Shown: positions 23,943-31,497, numbered from the stretch's first letter. The stretch is DNA of 57,555 nucleotides from DATHGT01 sp035317605 (GCA_035317605.1 DATHGT010000045.1:1-57555), one strand, 5' to 3'. Notes: generated by a model from the sequence alone, not told the origin. Translations and numbers: made by a program.

Positions 23943-24769
23943 TCTCCGTCGACTCGCTGCTGATGCTGGTCGTCCTCATCGCCGTGATCTTCTTCATCGG
24001 CTCGTTCGCCCGCATCCTGCGTGAGTACGAGCGCGGGGTGATCTTCCGCCTGGGGCGCAGCAGCAAGGCCATCCTCAATCCGGGCGGTCAGGGCAACGGC
24101 CCCGGCCTCGTGCTGCTGGTGCCGCTCATCGACAAGCTCGTGAAGGTGAGCCTGCAGACCGTCGCCCTGGACGTGCCGCCGCAGGACGTGATCACGCGCG
24201 ACAACGTGTCGCTCAAGGTGAGCGCGGTGATCTACTTCCGGGTCATCGATCCCGAGAGGGCCATCATCGCGGTCCAGGACTATCTCTACGCGACATCGCA
24301 GATCGCCCAGACCACCCTGCGCAGCGTGCTCGGTCAGGTCGAGCTGGACGATCTCCTCTCCGCCCGCGACAAGATCAACCAGCAGCTCCAGCGGATCATC
24401 GACGAGCACACGGAGCCGTGGGGCATCAAGGTCGCCAACGTCGAGGTCAAGCAGATCGACCTCCCTCAGGACATGCAGCGGGCGATGGCCAAGCAGGCGG
24501 AGGCCGAGCGGGAGCGGCGGGCCAAGGTGATCAACGCGGACGGCGAATTCCAGGCCGCGGCGAAGCTCTCGGAAGCCGCCGAGGTGCTGACGCGTTACCC
24601 CGTGGCCGTGCAGCTTCGGTATCTGCAGACCATGCGGGAGATCGCCTCCGAGCGGAACACCACCACGTTCTTCCCGCTGCCCATGGACTTGCTGGGGCCG
24701 ATCCTCAACGCCGCGCAGCCGGCGCGGAGCGCGCCCGCGCCCACGTCGTCGTCTCCGCCCACGGCGTGA
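23939..24769 (+). CDS. Slipin / SPFH-domain membrane protein
   Basis: This 276-residue stomatin-like protein has one N-terminal membrane segment (LLMLVVLIAVIFFIGSF) followed by an SPFH/Band 7 domain. REYERGVIFRLGR, VALDVPPQDVITRDNVSLK and LPQDMQRAMAKQAEAERER are characteristic. Slipins form oligomeric membrane scaffolds. The nfeD-slipin pair is a conserved two-gene operon thought to act in membrane protein quality control. The Pro/Ser-rich tail ends next to the tRNA promoter. Confidence 0.93.
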   Translation: MISVDSLLMLVVLIAVIFFIGSFARILREYERGVIFRLGRSSKAILNPGGQGNGPGLVLLVPLIDKLVKVSLQTVALDVPPQDVITRDNVSLKVSAVIYFRVIDPERAIIAVQDYLYATSQIAQTTLRSVLGQVELDDLLSARDKINQQLQRIIDEHTEPWGIKVANVEVKQIDLPQDMQRAMAKQAEAERERRAKVINADGEFQAAAKLSEAAEVLTRYPVAVQLRYLQTMREIASERNTTTFFPLPMDLLGPILNAAQPARSAPAPTSSSPPTA

Positions 24770-24771
24770 GG

Positions 24772-24777
24772 TACACT
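24772..24777 (+). promoter_or_regulatory. Candidate -10 box of the tRNA gene
   Basis: TACACT lies 17 bases before the mature tRNA 5' end, just after the slipin stop. No good -35 box is visible at the usual distance. Confidence 0.35.
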
Positions 24778-24794
24778 AGCTCCGCTTGGAACCC

Positions 24795-24870
24795 GGGGGG
24801 TTAGCTCAGTTGGGAGAGCGCGGCGTTCGCAACGCCGAGGTCGAGGGTTCGAATCCCTTACCCTCCACCA
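24795..24870 (+). tRNA. tRNA-Ala (anticodon CGC)
   Basis: All cloverleaf arms can be drawn. The 7-bp acceptor stem pairs GGGGGGT with ACCCTCC and contains the G3:U70 wobble that identifies alanine tRNAs. The D-arm starts GCTCAGTTGGGAGAGC. The anticodon stem CGGCG/CGCCG encloses the loop TTCGCAA, giving anticodon CGC for GCG codons. The T-arm has TTCGAAT. The CCA end is encoded at 24868-24870, giving 76 nt in total. Confidence 0.97.
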
Positions 24871-24883
24871 TCTTCGAAGGGCC

Positions 24884-24901
24884 GGGGCCGTCTCCGGCCC
24901 C
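24884..24901 (+). terminator. Hairpin after tRNA-Ala
   Basis: GGGGCCG-TCTC-CGGCCCC is a perfect 7-bp stem, 13 bases after the CCA. A longer alternative pairs GAAGGG upstream with CCCTTC. The T-run is short, so it may be a processing or weak termination site. Confidence 0.55.
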
Positions 24902-24916
24902 TTCACCCGATCGTCC

Positions 24917-25621
24917 ATGAACGCCGAGCAATGGTTCGCGGCCCTGAGGGACGAGCTGCTGGCCCGCAACCCGTTTCGGGGCTCGGCGTACTTCAAGCGG
25001 TTCGCCGCGGGCACGCTCACGCGCGAGCAAGCCTGGGGACACATCGCGCAGCACTATCTCCTGGTGGCGTGGTTTCCGCGGATCTTCAGCGGTATCCACG
25101 CCCGATGCGACGATCTCGAAGTCCGCAAGGACTGCGCGCGCCATCTGCTCGTGGAGGACCTCGGATACTTCCGCGGGCAGGTGGGCGGCACCCCCGATCA
25201 CGACGAGCTGTTCCGCCGGATCGGCGACGACCTCGGGTATCCGCGCGAGGCCTACGACCGCATCGTCCCGATCCCCGAGATGGCCGGCATCCTCGACTTC
25301 TTCCGCCGCCTGGCCCACGAGATTCCCTGGAGCGCCTCGCTCTGCGCGACGGCGTTCCTGGAGGCCGAGGTGGTGGAGATCTCGCGCACGGTGGGTCGGG
25401 CGCTCGTGGAGCACTACGGCTGCCGGCCGGAATGGGGCGCGATGAACTACGCGGTCCACGAAGAAGTCGAGCGCGAGGAAGCGGGAGAGACCGAGAACAC
25501 CGTCCTGCAGCACCTGCGCACACCGAAAGACGTCCAGGCGGCGGAGGCAGCGATGCGGGAGCTACACGCGCTGCTGGAGGCTTACGCCGAGGGGCTCGCC
25601 CGCAAGCACCTCGGCTCGTGA
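24917..25621 (+). CDS. TenA/PqqC/CADD-like heme-oxygenase-fold protein
   Basis: This 234-residue all-helical protein belongs to the heme-oxygenase-like fold, with AWGHIAQHYLLVAWFPR near residues 39-55. Likely metal-site segments are HLLVEDLGY (Glu80), AFLEAEVVE (Glu149/Glu151) and YAVHEEVEREE (His181, Glu185, Glu188). Diiron members such as CADD use Glu-His-Glu-His-Asp-His. Here the last His position appears to be Glu, so either the metal site is altered or my alignment is off. Relatives include oxidases of PQQ synthesis, thiaminases and self-sacrificing aminobenzoate synthases. No pqq or thiamine gene lies nearby. It follows the tRNA with no close partner. Confidence 0.7.
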   Translation: MNAEQWFAALRDELLARNPFRGSAYFKRFAAGTLTREQAWGHIAQHYLLVAWFPRIFSGIHARCDDLEVRKDCARHLLVEDLGYFRGQVGGTPDHDELFRRIGDDLGYPREAYDRIVPIPEMAGILDFFRRLAHEIPWSASLCATAFLEAEVVEISRTVGRALVEHYGCRPEWGAMNYAVHEEVEREEAGETENTVLQHLRTPKDVQAAEAAMRELHALLEAYAEGLARKHLGS

Positions 25622-25649
25622 CGCGGGCTTTGTCGCAACGGGGACAGAC

Positions 25650-25772
25650 TCAGCGAGTCTTGCGGGCGGCCGCGGGGCGGCCTGGGCAGGACTTGTGATA
25701 CCACGTCGTGCCGAGCTTGATGTGGTTTCCGTTCCTGCGAATCCGTAGCTTGCACTTCGGGCACGTTCCCAT
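25650..25772 (-). CDS. 40-residue zinc-ribbon-like small protein
   Basis: This tiny minus-strand gene starts MGTCPKCKLRIRRNGNHIK and ends in a basic RPAAARKTR tail. Cys4 and Cys7 form a CxxC knuckle, and His26 and Cys29 a HxxC knuckle, so four ligands could bind one zinc. AAGGAG lies about 8 bases before the ATG. A perfect TATAAT box on the minus strand (25805-25810) lies about 33 bases upstream. The basic character suggests nucleic acid or ribosome binding. The function is unknown. It is divergent from the HIT gene and overlaps nothing else. Confidence 0.7.
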   Translation of the reverse strand: MGTCPKCKLRIRRNGNHIKLGTTWYHKSCPGRPAAARKTR

Positions 25773-25803
25773 TCCACGCTCCTTGTCGTTGTTTCCGACG
25801 GGC

Positions 25804-25810
25804 TATTATA
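25804..25810. promoter_or_regulatory. Symmetric bidirectional -10 element (TATTATA)
   Basis: TATTATA reads as TATTAT on the plus strand (25804-25809) and as TATAAT on the minus strand (25805-25810). It fits the TATNATA pattern known from bidirectional bacterial promoters, where overlapping -10 boxes drive divergent transcripts. The HIT GTG lies 36 bases to the right and the zinc-ribbon ATG 31 bases to the left. No strong -35 box is visible on either side. Confidence 0.6.
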
Positions 25811-25846
25811 CAGAACCGTGACGGGGCCATTCCGCGAGCTGCGCGC

Positions 25847-26185
25847 GTGAGCGAATGTCTCTTCTGTCGCATCGCCGCGCGGGAGAGTCCCGCCGACGTG
25901 GAATACGAAGACGACGAGATCGTCGCCTTCCGGGACATCTATCCGAAGGCGCCCGTGCACGTGCTGATCATCCCCAAGCGTCACATCGCCTCGGTGATGA
26001 CGGCGGAACCCGAGGACGCGGGCGTACTCGGGCGGTGTCTGATCGTGGCCCGGCGTCTCGGGGAGCTGAAGGGCTTCGCGGAGCTCGGCTATCGGATCGT
26101 GGTGAACTCCGGAGTCGAGGGGGGGCAGGTCGTCGATCACGTGCACTTCCACTTCTTGGCCGGACGGCGTCCGGCCCGCGGCTAG
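25847..26185 (+). CDS. HIT-family nucleotide hydrolase (HINT/PKCI type)
   Basis: This 112-residue protein is full length for the HINT branch, which hydrolyses nucleoside phosphoramidates such as aminoacyl-AMP. CLFCRIAARESPADV at the N-terminus contains the CxxC-type knuckle common in bacterial HINTs. VLIIPKRHIASV and VVDHVHFHFLAGR follow; HVHFHFL is the histidine triad. GTG 25847 gives the standard N-terminus. The gene converges on the AARG repeat gene, with a strong hairpin between them. Confidence 0.94.
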   Translation: MSECLFCRIAARESPADVEYEDDEIVAFRDIYPKAPVHVLIIPKRHIASVMTAEPEDAGVLGRCLIVARRLGELKGFAELGYRIVVNSGVEGGQVVDHVHFHFLAGRRPARG

Positions 26186-26195
26186 AAAGAGAGAA

Positions 26196-26224
26196 GGGCC
26201 CCAGGAGCATTGCCCCTGGGGCCC
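26196..26224 (-). terminator. Strong hairpin terminator of the AARG repeat gene
   Basis: GGGCCCCAGG (26196-26205) and CCTGGGGCCC (26215-26224) form a perfect 10-bp stem with a 9-base loop. Read on the minus strand, the stem is followed by TTCTCTCTTTCT, as expected for an intrinsic terminator. The same stem may also end the HIT transcript from the other side. Confidence 0.75.
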
Positions 26225-26247
26225 GATGACCCGTCGTCGCGGATCGG

Positions 26248-27030
26248 TTACTTCAGCACGGCGATGGCGGCCTCGGCCTTCTCCTTCGCGGCCTTCATGT
26301 CGCCGGCCTTGCACGCCGCCTCGGCCTCTTTGATCAGACCGGACGCCTTGCTCACGTCGCCAGCCGGCTTGGCGCCGGAACCGGCGCGCGCCGTCTGAAT
26401 GTCCTGACCACCACGAGCGGCCTGCGGATTCTCACCGCGCGCCGCCTGGGGGTTTTCGCCACGCGCCGCCTGCGGGTTCTCACCACGCGCCGCCTGGGGC
26501 TTGTTGTCGCCACGAGCGGCCTGCGGATTCTCACCGCGCGCCGCCTGCGGATTTTCACCACGCGCAGCCTGCGGCTTGTTATCGCCACGAGCCGCCTGCG
26601 GATTCTCACCGCGCGCGGCCTGCGGATTTTCACCACGCGCCGCCTGCGGGTTCTCACCACGCGCCGCCTGCGGCTTGTTATCGCCACGGGCCGCCTGCGG
26701 ATTCTCACCGCGCGCCGCCTGCGGGTTCTCACCACGCGCCGCCTGCGGGTTCTCACCGCGCGCCGCCTGCGGGTTCTCACCGCGCGCCGCCTGCGGGTCC
26801 TGACCACGCGCGCCGGCCAGCGACCGCGGCGTCGCCACGTCCTGCCCGCGCGCCGCCTGCGGGTCCTGACCACGCGCGCCGGCCAGCGAGCGAGGCGCCG
26901 CCACGTTCTTCTGCGACATCATCTCCTTGGCCTTGGCCACTTCCGGCGGACACGCAGACTGCGCATTCGCCGTCGGTGCGAAGGTTGCCATCACCGCCAT
27001 GCTCATGATCGCTGCGAAGACTTTCTTCAT
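26248..27030 (-). CDS. Secreted AARG-repeat protein
   Basis: This 260-residue protein starts with a signal peptide (MKKVFAAIMSMAVMATFAP, cleavage near ANA-QS) and has AAGGGAG before the ATG. Residues 25-43 form a short conserved segment (ACPPEVAKAKEMMSQ). Two copies of A(A/T)PRSLAGARGQDPQ follow at 44-58 and 66-80. Residues 81-203 are 15 tandem units: twelve AARGENPQ and three AARGDNKPQ, in the order 4-1-3-1-2-1-3. The C-terminal 45 residues form an amphipathic helical hairpin (VSKASGLIKEAEAACKAGD and onward). The head and tail resemble small periplasmic helical or metal-binding proteins, with the repeat inserted between. Each repeat unit carries Arg and an acidic residue, and should be disordered or form extended turns. 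Function unknown. The longer frame to 27162 lacks a signal peptide and was rejected. Confidence 0.8.
   Translation of the reverse strand: MKKVFAAIMSMAVMATFAPTANAQSACPPEVAKAKEMMSQKNVAAPRSLAGARGQDPQAARGQDVATPRSLAGARGQDPQAARGENPQAARGENPQAARGENPQAARGENPQAARGDNKPQAARGENPQAARGENPQAARGENPQAARGDNKPQAARGENPQAARGENPQAARGDNKPQAARGENPQAARGENPQAARGENPQAARGGQDIQTARAGSGAKPAGDVSKASGLIKEAEAACKAGDMKAAKEKAEAAIAVLK
26422..26790 (-). repeat. Tandem 24/27-bp coding repeat array
   Basis: Fifteen in-frame units encode AARGENPQ (24 bp, twelve copies) or AARGDNKPQ (27 bp, three copies). The DNA copies are nearly identical with a few synonymous changes, suggesting recent expansion by slippage or unequal recombination. 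There are no unique spacers, so this is not a CRISPR array. Confidence 0.93.
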
Positions 27031-27358
27031 GACATCTCCCTTGTAATTGCTGCGTGCCGAGTTACTTGACAGCACCGTTGTCATCACCGGAGATTCCGCT
27101 CCGACTCGCCACTCCTTTCGCTGGACTCTTGGACAGTGCATCTCGCGGTGAGTTGAGAGCAAAGCGGATACCAGGCCGGAGAGGGCCGATATTGCCCGTA
27201 TTGACGCGGGGTTCGCCTTCGACCTTCCAAACGTCCTCGGCGTTGTGCCGAGGCGCCTCCGTCGGCTGAGCCGGCATTCTGCCTGGATCGCGAGCTTTCG
27301 AGCTCGGCGGGTTCGGTCCGTTCAGCGCGTGAACGGCTGTGATAGGCTAGCGGACCTG
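27031..27358. other. 328-base intergenic region between divergent genes
   Basis: This region separates the minus-strand AARG gene from the plus-strand M16 peptidase gene and looks less GC-rich than its surroundings. It should hold both promoters. A small palindrome TGACA-n7-TGTCA lies at about 27067-27083, close to the AARG start, and could be an operator. TAGGCT at 27343-27348 is a candidate -10 for the M16 gene. Short open frames of about 71 codons on both strands lack ribosome-binding sites and were not called. Confidence 0.5.
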
Positions 27359-28690
27359 ATGTACTTCATGACGCGCATCGCGCTTGCGTTGCTCGTCGCC
27401 TTCCTCGGTGCAGGGTGTAGCGTTTCGAGGCCTCAGCCGATCTCCCGTGCCGCCATGCTTCCCGTCCGACACGTACTGTCCAGCGGAGTGCGCGTGGTGG
27501 TCCAGCAACAGCCCTCGAGCGAGGTCATCGCGCTTCAACTGTGGGTCAGGGCGGGTGTACGCGACGAGGCCGCGTCGGAGCGGGGACTGGCCCACTATCT
27601 CGAGCACATGCTGTTCAAAGGTACCGCCAGCCGGCCGAGGGGCTTCGTCGATCGCGAAATGGAAGGGGTGGGTGGGCGCGTCAACGCCGGCACGTCGTTC
27701 GATTACACGTATTACCACGTCGTATCGCCAGTTGACCGCGCGGTCGCCGGGATCGAGACTCTGGCCGACATCAGCCACAACGCGAGCCTCGACGCGGACG
27801 CTCTGGAGGGCGAGAAGCGCGTCGTCCTCGAGGAGATGCGGTTCGGCGAAGACAACCCGTCACGCTTTCTCATACGCCGGCTCTACAGCGCGGCCTTTCC
27901 CGAACATCCGTACGGCCGCGCGGTGATCGGACAGCCGGAGGTCATCCAGCGTCTCACCCGGCAGCAGCTGCTCGGCTTCTATCGCCGCTACTACGTGCCG
28001 GAGGCGTTCACGCTGGTGGTCGTGGGCCCGGTCCATCGGGACGAGATCCTGGCGGCGGCCGAGCGAACCTTCGGAGTCTTTCCGCGGACTGCCACGCCCC
28101 GTCTGCCGGTGCCGCGGGTCACGGCGAGCCGTGACCGGCGCATCGAAATCGCCCGGCCGATCAGTCACGCCTATCTGGCGCTGGGATGGCTCGCTCCGCG
28201 GATCGACCACGCCGACGCGCCCGCCGTCGACCTCTTGGTGTCGGTGCTCGGCCAGAACCGAAGCTCGCGGCTGATTCAGACGGTCCGCGAGCAGCTCGGG
28301 ATCGTCAACACCATCGCCAGCAGCTACTCGGCGTTGGAGAGGGTCGGTCTCGTCAGCGTCACCGCGCAGCTCGATCCGCGGAACCTCGAGCGCGCCGAGG
28401 CCGCCATCCTCTCCGAAATCGAGCGCCTGGGCGCCGCCGGGGTGACCGAGACCGAACGAAAGCGCGCCGTGACCGCCGCCGAGGCCCGTCGCGCCTTCCT
28501 CACCGAAACGGCCGAGGGCCGAGCCTTCACGCTCGGCCAGGCGGAGACCATCTGGCGCATCGAGGACGACCTCGCCTACCTGAATCGAGTACGGAGTGTC
28601 ACCGCCGAGCAGATCCGGGCGGCCGCGCGTCGGTACTTCGCTCCCGGCGCCTACGCGCGCGTGGCATTCGTCCCGGCGGGCCGTCGATGA
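27359..28690 (+). CDS. M16-family zinc peptidase, catalytic member, predicted lipoprotein
   Basis: This 443-residue protein has a lipoprotein signal: MTRIALALLVAFLGAGCS, with LGAGC as lipobox. The peptidase domain carries the inverted zinc motif HYLEH (His79, Glu82, His83) in GLAHYLEHMLFKGT, and a downstream EEMRFGEDNP segment with the third ligand. A second M16 repeat (M16_C) follows from about residue 200. M16 peptidases digest peptides inside a closed clam-shell chamber. The start is ATG 27359 or the in-frame ATG 27368, which gives a shorter signal peptide. The next gene is its non-catalytic partner. Confidence 0.92.
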   Translation: MYFMTRIALALLVAFLGAGCSVSRPQPISRAAMLPVRHVLSSGVRVVVQQQPSSEVIALQLWVRAGVRDEAASERGLAHYLEHMLFKGTASRPRGFVDREMEGVGGRVNAGTSFDYTYYHVVSPVDRAVAGIETLADISHNASLDADALEGEKRVVLEEMRFGEDNPSRFLIRRLYSAAFPEHPYGRAVIGQPEVIQRLTRQQLLGFYRRYYVPEAFTLVVVGPVHRDEILAAAERTFGVFPRTATPRLPVPRVTASRDRRIEIARPISHAYLALGWLAPRIDHADAPAVDLLVSVLGQNRSSRLIQTVREQLGIVNTIASSYSALERVGLVSVTAQLDPRNLERAEAAILSEIERLGAAGVTETERKRAVTAAEARRAFLTETAEGRAFTLGQAETIWRIEDDLAYLNRVRSVTAEQIRAAARRYFAPGAYARVAFVPAGRR

Positions 28691-29982
28691 GACCCCGCCG
28701 GCTGCTGGTCGTCGGCGTTCTCGGGCTGATACCGGCATGCTCGGCCGCGGCCGACGGCCCGAACGTCGTGCGCCACATGCTGCCGGGCGGCCTGCGCCTG
28801 CTCGTGCTTGACGACCCTAATGCGCAGGTCGTGACCGTCTCGCTCCAGGTGAAATCGGGCTCGCGTTACGACACGCCGGAGACGGCCGGGCTCGGCAACC
28901 TGGTCCAGCGCGTGATGATTCGCGGCACGATCCACCGTTCGGCGCGGCAGATCGTCGAAGCGGCCGAGGACGCCGGAGGCTCCGTGGAGGCGTCGGCGGA
29001 CGTCGAGTACGCCGAGGTCCTAGGCGGAGCGCTCGCCGCCCACGCCCGCACGCTGCTCGAGCTCGTCGCCGAGGTCGCGCTGTCGCCCACGTTTCCCGCT
29101 GACGAGCTGGAGCGCGAGCGCCGTCTCATCCTGAGTCAAATCCAGACGCGGGCGGAGACGCCGTTCGCCGTGGCCCTCGACGCGCTGGCCGTACAACTCT
29201 ATGGATCGCACCCGCTGGCCCTTCCCACGCTCGGCCGAAAGGCCAGCGTGGAGCGGTTCGGCCGGGAGGATCTGGTCCGTCATCACCGCCGGGTCTACCG
29301 CGCAAGCAACATGGTCCTGGCCGTCAGCGGCGGCGTGAAGCGAGAGGCGGTTCGACGGCACGCGCAACGGCTGTTCGCTCGGACGCCGACGGGCGAGTTC
29401 GAGGAGCCGGCCCCCTCGGAGCCGACGCCTTCCTCGGAGCGGCGCGTGCTGGATCGCCCGGCCCAGCAGGCTCAGGTGTTGGTGGGATTCCTCGGGCCGG
29501 GCATCGGCGACGCGGATTACGCGCCCGGCAAGGTCATGACTGCGATTCTGGGCGGAGGAGTCGCGGGCCGCCTCTTCGTCAAACTCCGCGAGGAGCAAGG
29601 ACTCGCGTACTCGCTCGGCATGGTGAATCCGGCCCGCCGCCGGCCGGGAAGCTTCGTGGCCTACATCGCGACCTCCGAGGAAACGGTCGAACGCGCGGAG
29701 TCCGGTCTCCGCCAGGCGATCGAGCGCTTTCGGGAGAACGGACCGAGCGAAGCGGAGGTGGCGCGCGCGAAGGCATACGTCCTCGGCAACCTCGCGATGG
29801 ACCGGCGGACCAACGCCCGCCGCGCCTGGTACCCGGCGTTCTTCGAGCTGGCCGGATTCGGCTGGGACTATCCCGAGCGTTACGCGCGCGCGCTCGAGGC
29901 CGTCAGCGTTCTCGACGTGGCACGCGTGGCGCGCCGCTACCTGGGCCATCCCACCACGGTCGTGGTGAGGCCTCCGTCGTGA
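28687..29982 (+). CDS. M16-family protein without zinc motif (non-catalytic partner)
   Basis: This 431-residue M16 homologue has an N-terminal signal (LLVVGVLGLIPACSAAA) with a lipobox-like Cys. At the place of HxxEH it reads GLGNLVQRVMIRGT, so the zinc ligands and catalytic Glu are lost. The C-terminal half keeps the M16_C fold, with LGGGVAGRLFVKLREEQGLAYSLG. Such inactive partners pair with the active subunit in heterodimers like mitochondrial processing peptidase. Its ATG overlaps the stop of the catalytic gene. Confidence 0.9.
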   Translation: MRPRRLLVVGVLGLIPACSAAADGPNVVRHMLPGGLRLLVLDDPNAQVVTVSLQVKSGSRYDTPETAGLGNLVQRVMIRGTIHRSARQIVEAAEDAGGSVEASADVEYAEVLGGALAAHARTLLELVAEVALSPTFPADELERERRLILSQIQTRAETPFAVALDALAVQLYGSHPLALPTLGRKASVERFGREDLVRHHRRVYRASNMVLAVSGGVKREAVRRHAQRLFARTPTGEFEEPAPSEPTPSSERRVLDRPAQQAQVLVGFLGPGIGDADYAPGKVMTAILGGGVAGRLFVKLREEQGLAYSLGMVNPARRRPGSFVAYIATSEETVERAESGLRQAIERFRENGPSEAEVARAKAYVLGNLAMDRRTNARRAWYPAFFELAGFGWDYPERYARALEAVSVLDVARVARRYLGHPTTVVVRPPS

Positions 29983-30686
29983 TCCCCCTCAAGGACGACG
30001 TTCCGAGCCGCAGCGTCCCGTTCGTCACGCTGGCCCTCGTCGGATTGAACGTCGCCGTCTTCCTCTATCAGCTTTCGCTCCAGATCGGCCCCGAGCCCGG
30101 CGCCCAGCGCGCCGCCGAGGACTTCGTCCGCGAGTTCGGTCTGACCCCGTGCCGGCTCACGGGTGACTGCCGGGTTCCCAGCGACGCGCCCTCGCCGGCA
30201 CTGACCATCCTCAGCTCGATGTTCCTCCACGGGGGCTTCCTGCATCTCGGCGGCAACATGCTGTACCTGTGGATCTTCGGCGACAACGTGGAGGACACCC
30301 TCGGCCACGCGCGCTTTCTGCTGCTCTACCTCGCCTCCGGGATCGGCGCGGCGCTGGCCCAGACCGTGGTCAACCCATCGGCGAAGGTCCCCATGGTCGG
30401 GGCCAGCGGGGCGGTGTCCGGCATCCTGGGCGCGTACTTGCTGCTCTTCCCGTACGCGACCATCCTCACCCTCGTGACCTTCGGCTTTTTCTGGCGGTTC
30501 ATCCATCTCCCGGCTCTCGTCGTGCTCGGCCTGTGGATCCTCCTCCAGTTCCTCTCCGGGTATCTCAGTCTCGGTGCGGCGGGTGACGCGGGGGGCGGCG
30601 TCGCCTTCTTCGCCCACATCGGCGGATTCTTCGTGGGGATGGCGCTGCTGTTTGTTCTGCGGCCCCGCGCGGGCCGTCGCCTATAA
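29979..30686 (+). CDS. Rhomboid-family intramembrane serine protease
   Basis: This 235-residue protein has six or more membrane segments. The catalytic pair is Ser143 in MVGASGAVSGILGAYLLLFP and His213 in FFAHIGGFFVG. HGGFLHLGGNMLYLWIFGDN is the conserved L1/TM2 segment, with HLGGN in the usual oxyanion position. The family cuts membrane proteins within the bilayer. GTG 29979 overlaps the previous stop. The final codons contain the -10 box of tlyA. Confidence 0.94.
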   Translation: MIPLKDDVPSRSVPFVTLALVGLNVAVFLYQLSLQIGPEPGAQRAAEDFVREFGLTPCRLTGDCRVPSDAPSPALTILSSMFLHGGFLHLGGNMLYLWIFGDNVEDTLGHARFLLLYLASGIGAALAQTVVNPSAKVPMVGASGAVSGILGAYLLLFPYATILTLVTFGFFWRFIHLPALVVLGLWILLQFLSGYLSLGAAGDAGGGVAFFAHIGGFFVGMALLFVLRPRAGRRL

Positions 30687-30687
30687 T
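30682..30687 (+). promoter_or_regulatory. -10 box of tlyA (TATAAT), near-leaderless
   Basis: A perfect TATAAT overlaps the rhomboid stop codon and lies 9 bases before the tlyA ATG. Transcription would start about 2-3 bases before the start codon. No ribosome-binding site separates them. No good -35 box is visible. Confidence 0.5.
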
Positions 30688-30696
30688 GAAACCAGA

Positions 30697-31497
30697 ATGA
30701 AGAAAACCCCCCAGAAAACGCGCATCGACCGGTTACTCGTCGACAAGGCCCTCGTCGAAAGCCGTGAGCGGGCGGCCCGGCTCATCCTGGCCGGGGAGGT
30801 TCTGGTCGACGGCCGGCGCGTCGACAAGGCGGGGGCGCTCGTACCGGTGACCGCGGAGATCGAGATCACCGGCCGTTCGCCGTACGTGAGCCGCGGTGGA
30901 GAAAAACTGGCCCACGCCCTCAAGCATTTCGGGACGGCCGTGACGGGTCGCGTTTGCCTCGACATCGGCGCGTCCACCGGCGGCTTCACCGACTGCCTGC
31001 TCCAGCACGGCGCCGCGCGGGTGTTCGCCGTGGACGTCGGCACCGGTCAGCTCGACGTCAAGCTCCGAAAGGATCCGCGCGTGTTGGTCATGGAACAGAC
31101 CAACGCGCGGGTGCTCGATCCTCGCGTCTTCCCCGAGCGTCCGTCGCTGGCCGTGGTCGACGTCGCGTTCATCTCGCTCGAGAAGATCCTGCCCCCGGTG
31201 TTCGGGGCACTGGCTCCCCGCGGCGAGGTCATCGCGCTGGTCAAGCCCCAGTTCGAGGTCGGTCGCGAGATCGTCGGCAAGGGCGGGGTCGTGCGCGATC
31301 CCGTGCATCACCGGGCGGTGGTGGCCCGGCTCGCCCGCTACTCGGTGCTGCGAGGGTGGCACGTGTTCGGCGTCACCGCCTCTCCGCTGCATGGACCCAA
31401 GGGCAACCGTGAATTCTTCCTCCATCTCTCGAGCCACGGCCGCACGGCCGCCGACCTCGAAACGCTGATCACGAGAACCGTCGAGGCCCTGGCGTGA
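30697..31497 (+). CDS. tlyA: TlyA-family rRNA 2'-O-methyltransferase
   Basis: This 266-residue protein has an N-terminal S4 RNA-binding domain (RIDRLLVDKALVESRERAAR) and a C-terminal FtsJ-like methyltransferase. CLDIGASTGGFTDCLLQHGA is the S-adenosylmethionine site, and VKPQFEVGREIVGKGGVVRD is a family signature. TlyA methylates cytidines in 16S and, in some species, 23S rRNA. Older databases call it hemolysin A. ATG 30697 directly precedes the S4 domain. The nadK start overlaps its stop. Confidence 0.94.
   Translation: MKKTPQKTRIDRLLVDKALVESRERAARLILAGEVLVDGRRVDKAGALVPVTAEIEITGRSPYVSRGGEKLAHALKHFGTAVTGRVCLDIGASTGGFTDCLLQHGAARVFAVDVGTGQLDVKLRKDPRVLVMEQTNARVLDPRVFPERPSLAVVDVAFISLEKILPPVFGALAPRGEVIALVKPQFEVGREIVGKGGVVRDPVHHRAVVARLARYSVLRGWHVFGVTASPLHGPKGNREFFLHLSSHGRTAADLETLITRTVEALA

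Noticed and set aside
26422..26790. Possible CRISPR array
   Set aside because: The units are 24 or 27 bases, contiguous, in frame and without unique spacers. No cas gene is present.
26501..26803. Plus-strand open frame encoding repeated SPRAACGF units
   Set aside because: It is the antisense reading of the AARG repeat array. It has no start signal and no flanking domain, while the minus-strand frame has a signal peptide, a ribosome-binding site and a terminator.
27054..27277. Overlapping open frames of about 71 codons on both strands upstream of the M16 gene
   Set aside because: Neither has a ribosome-binding site or recognisable domain. The region is expected to hold two divergent promoters.
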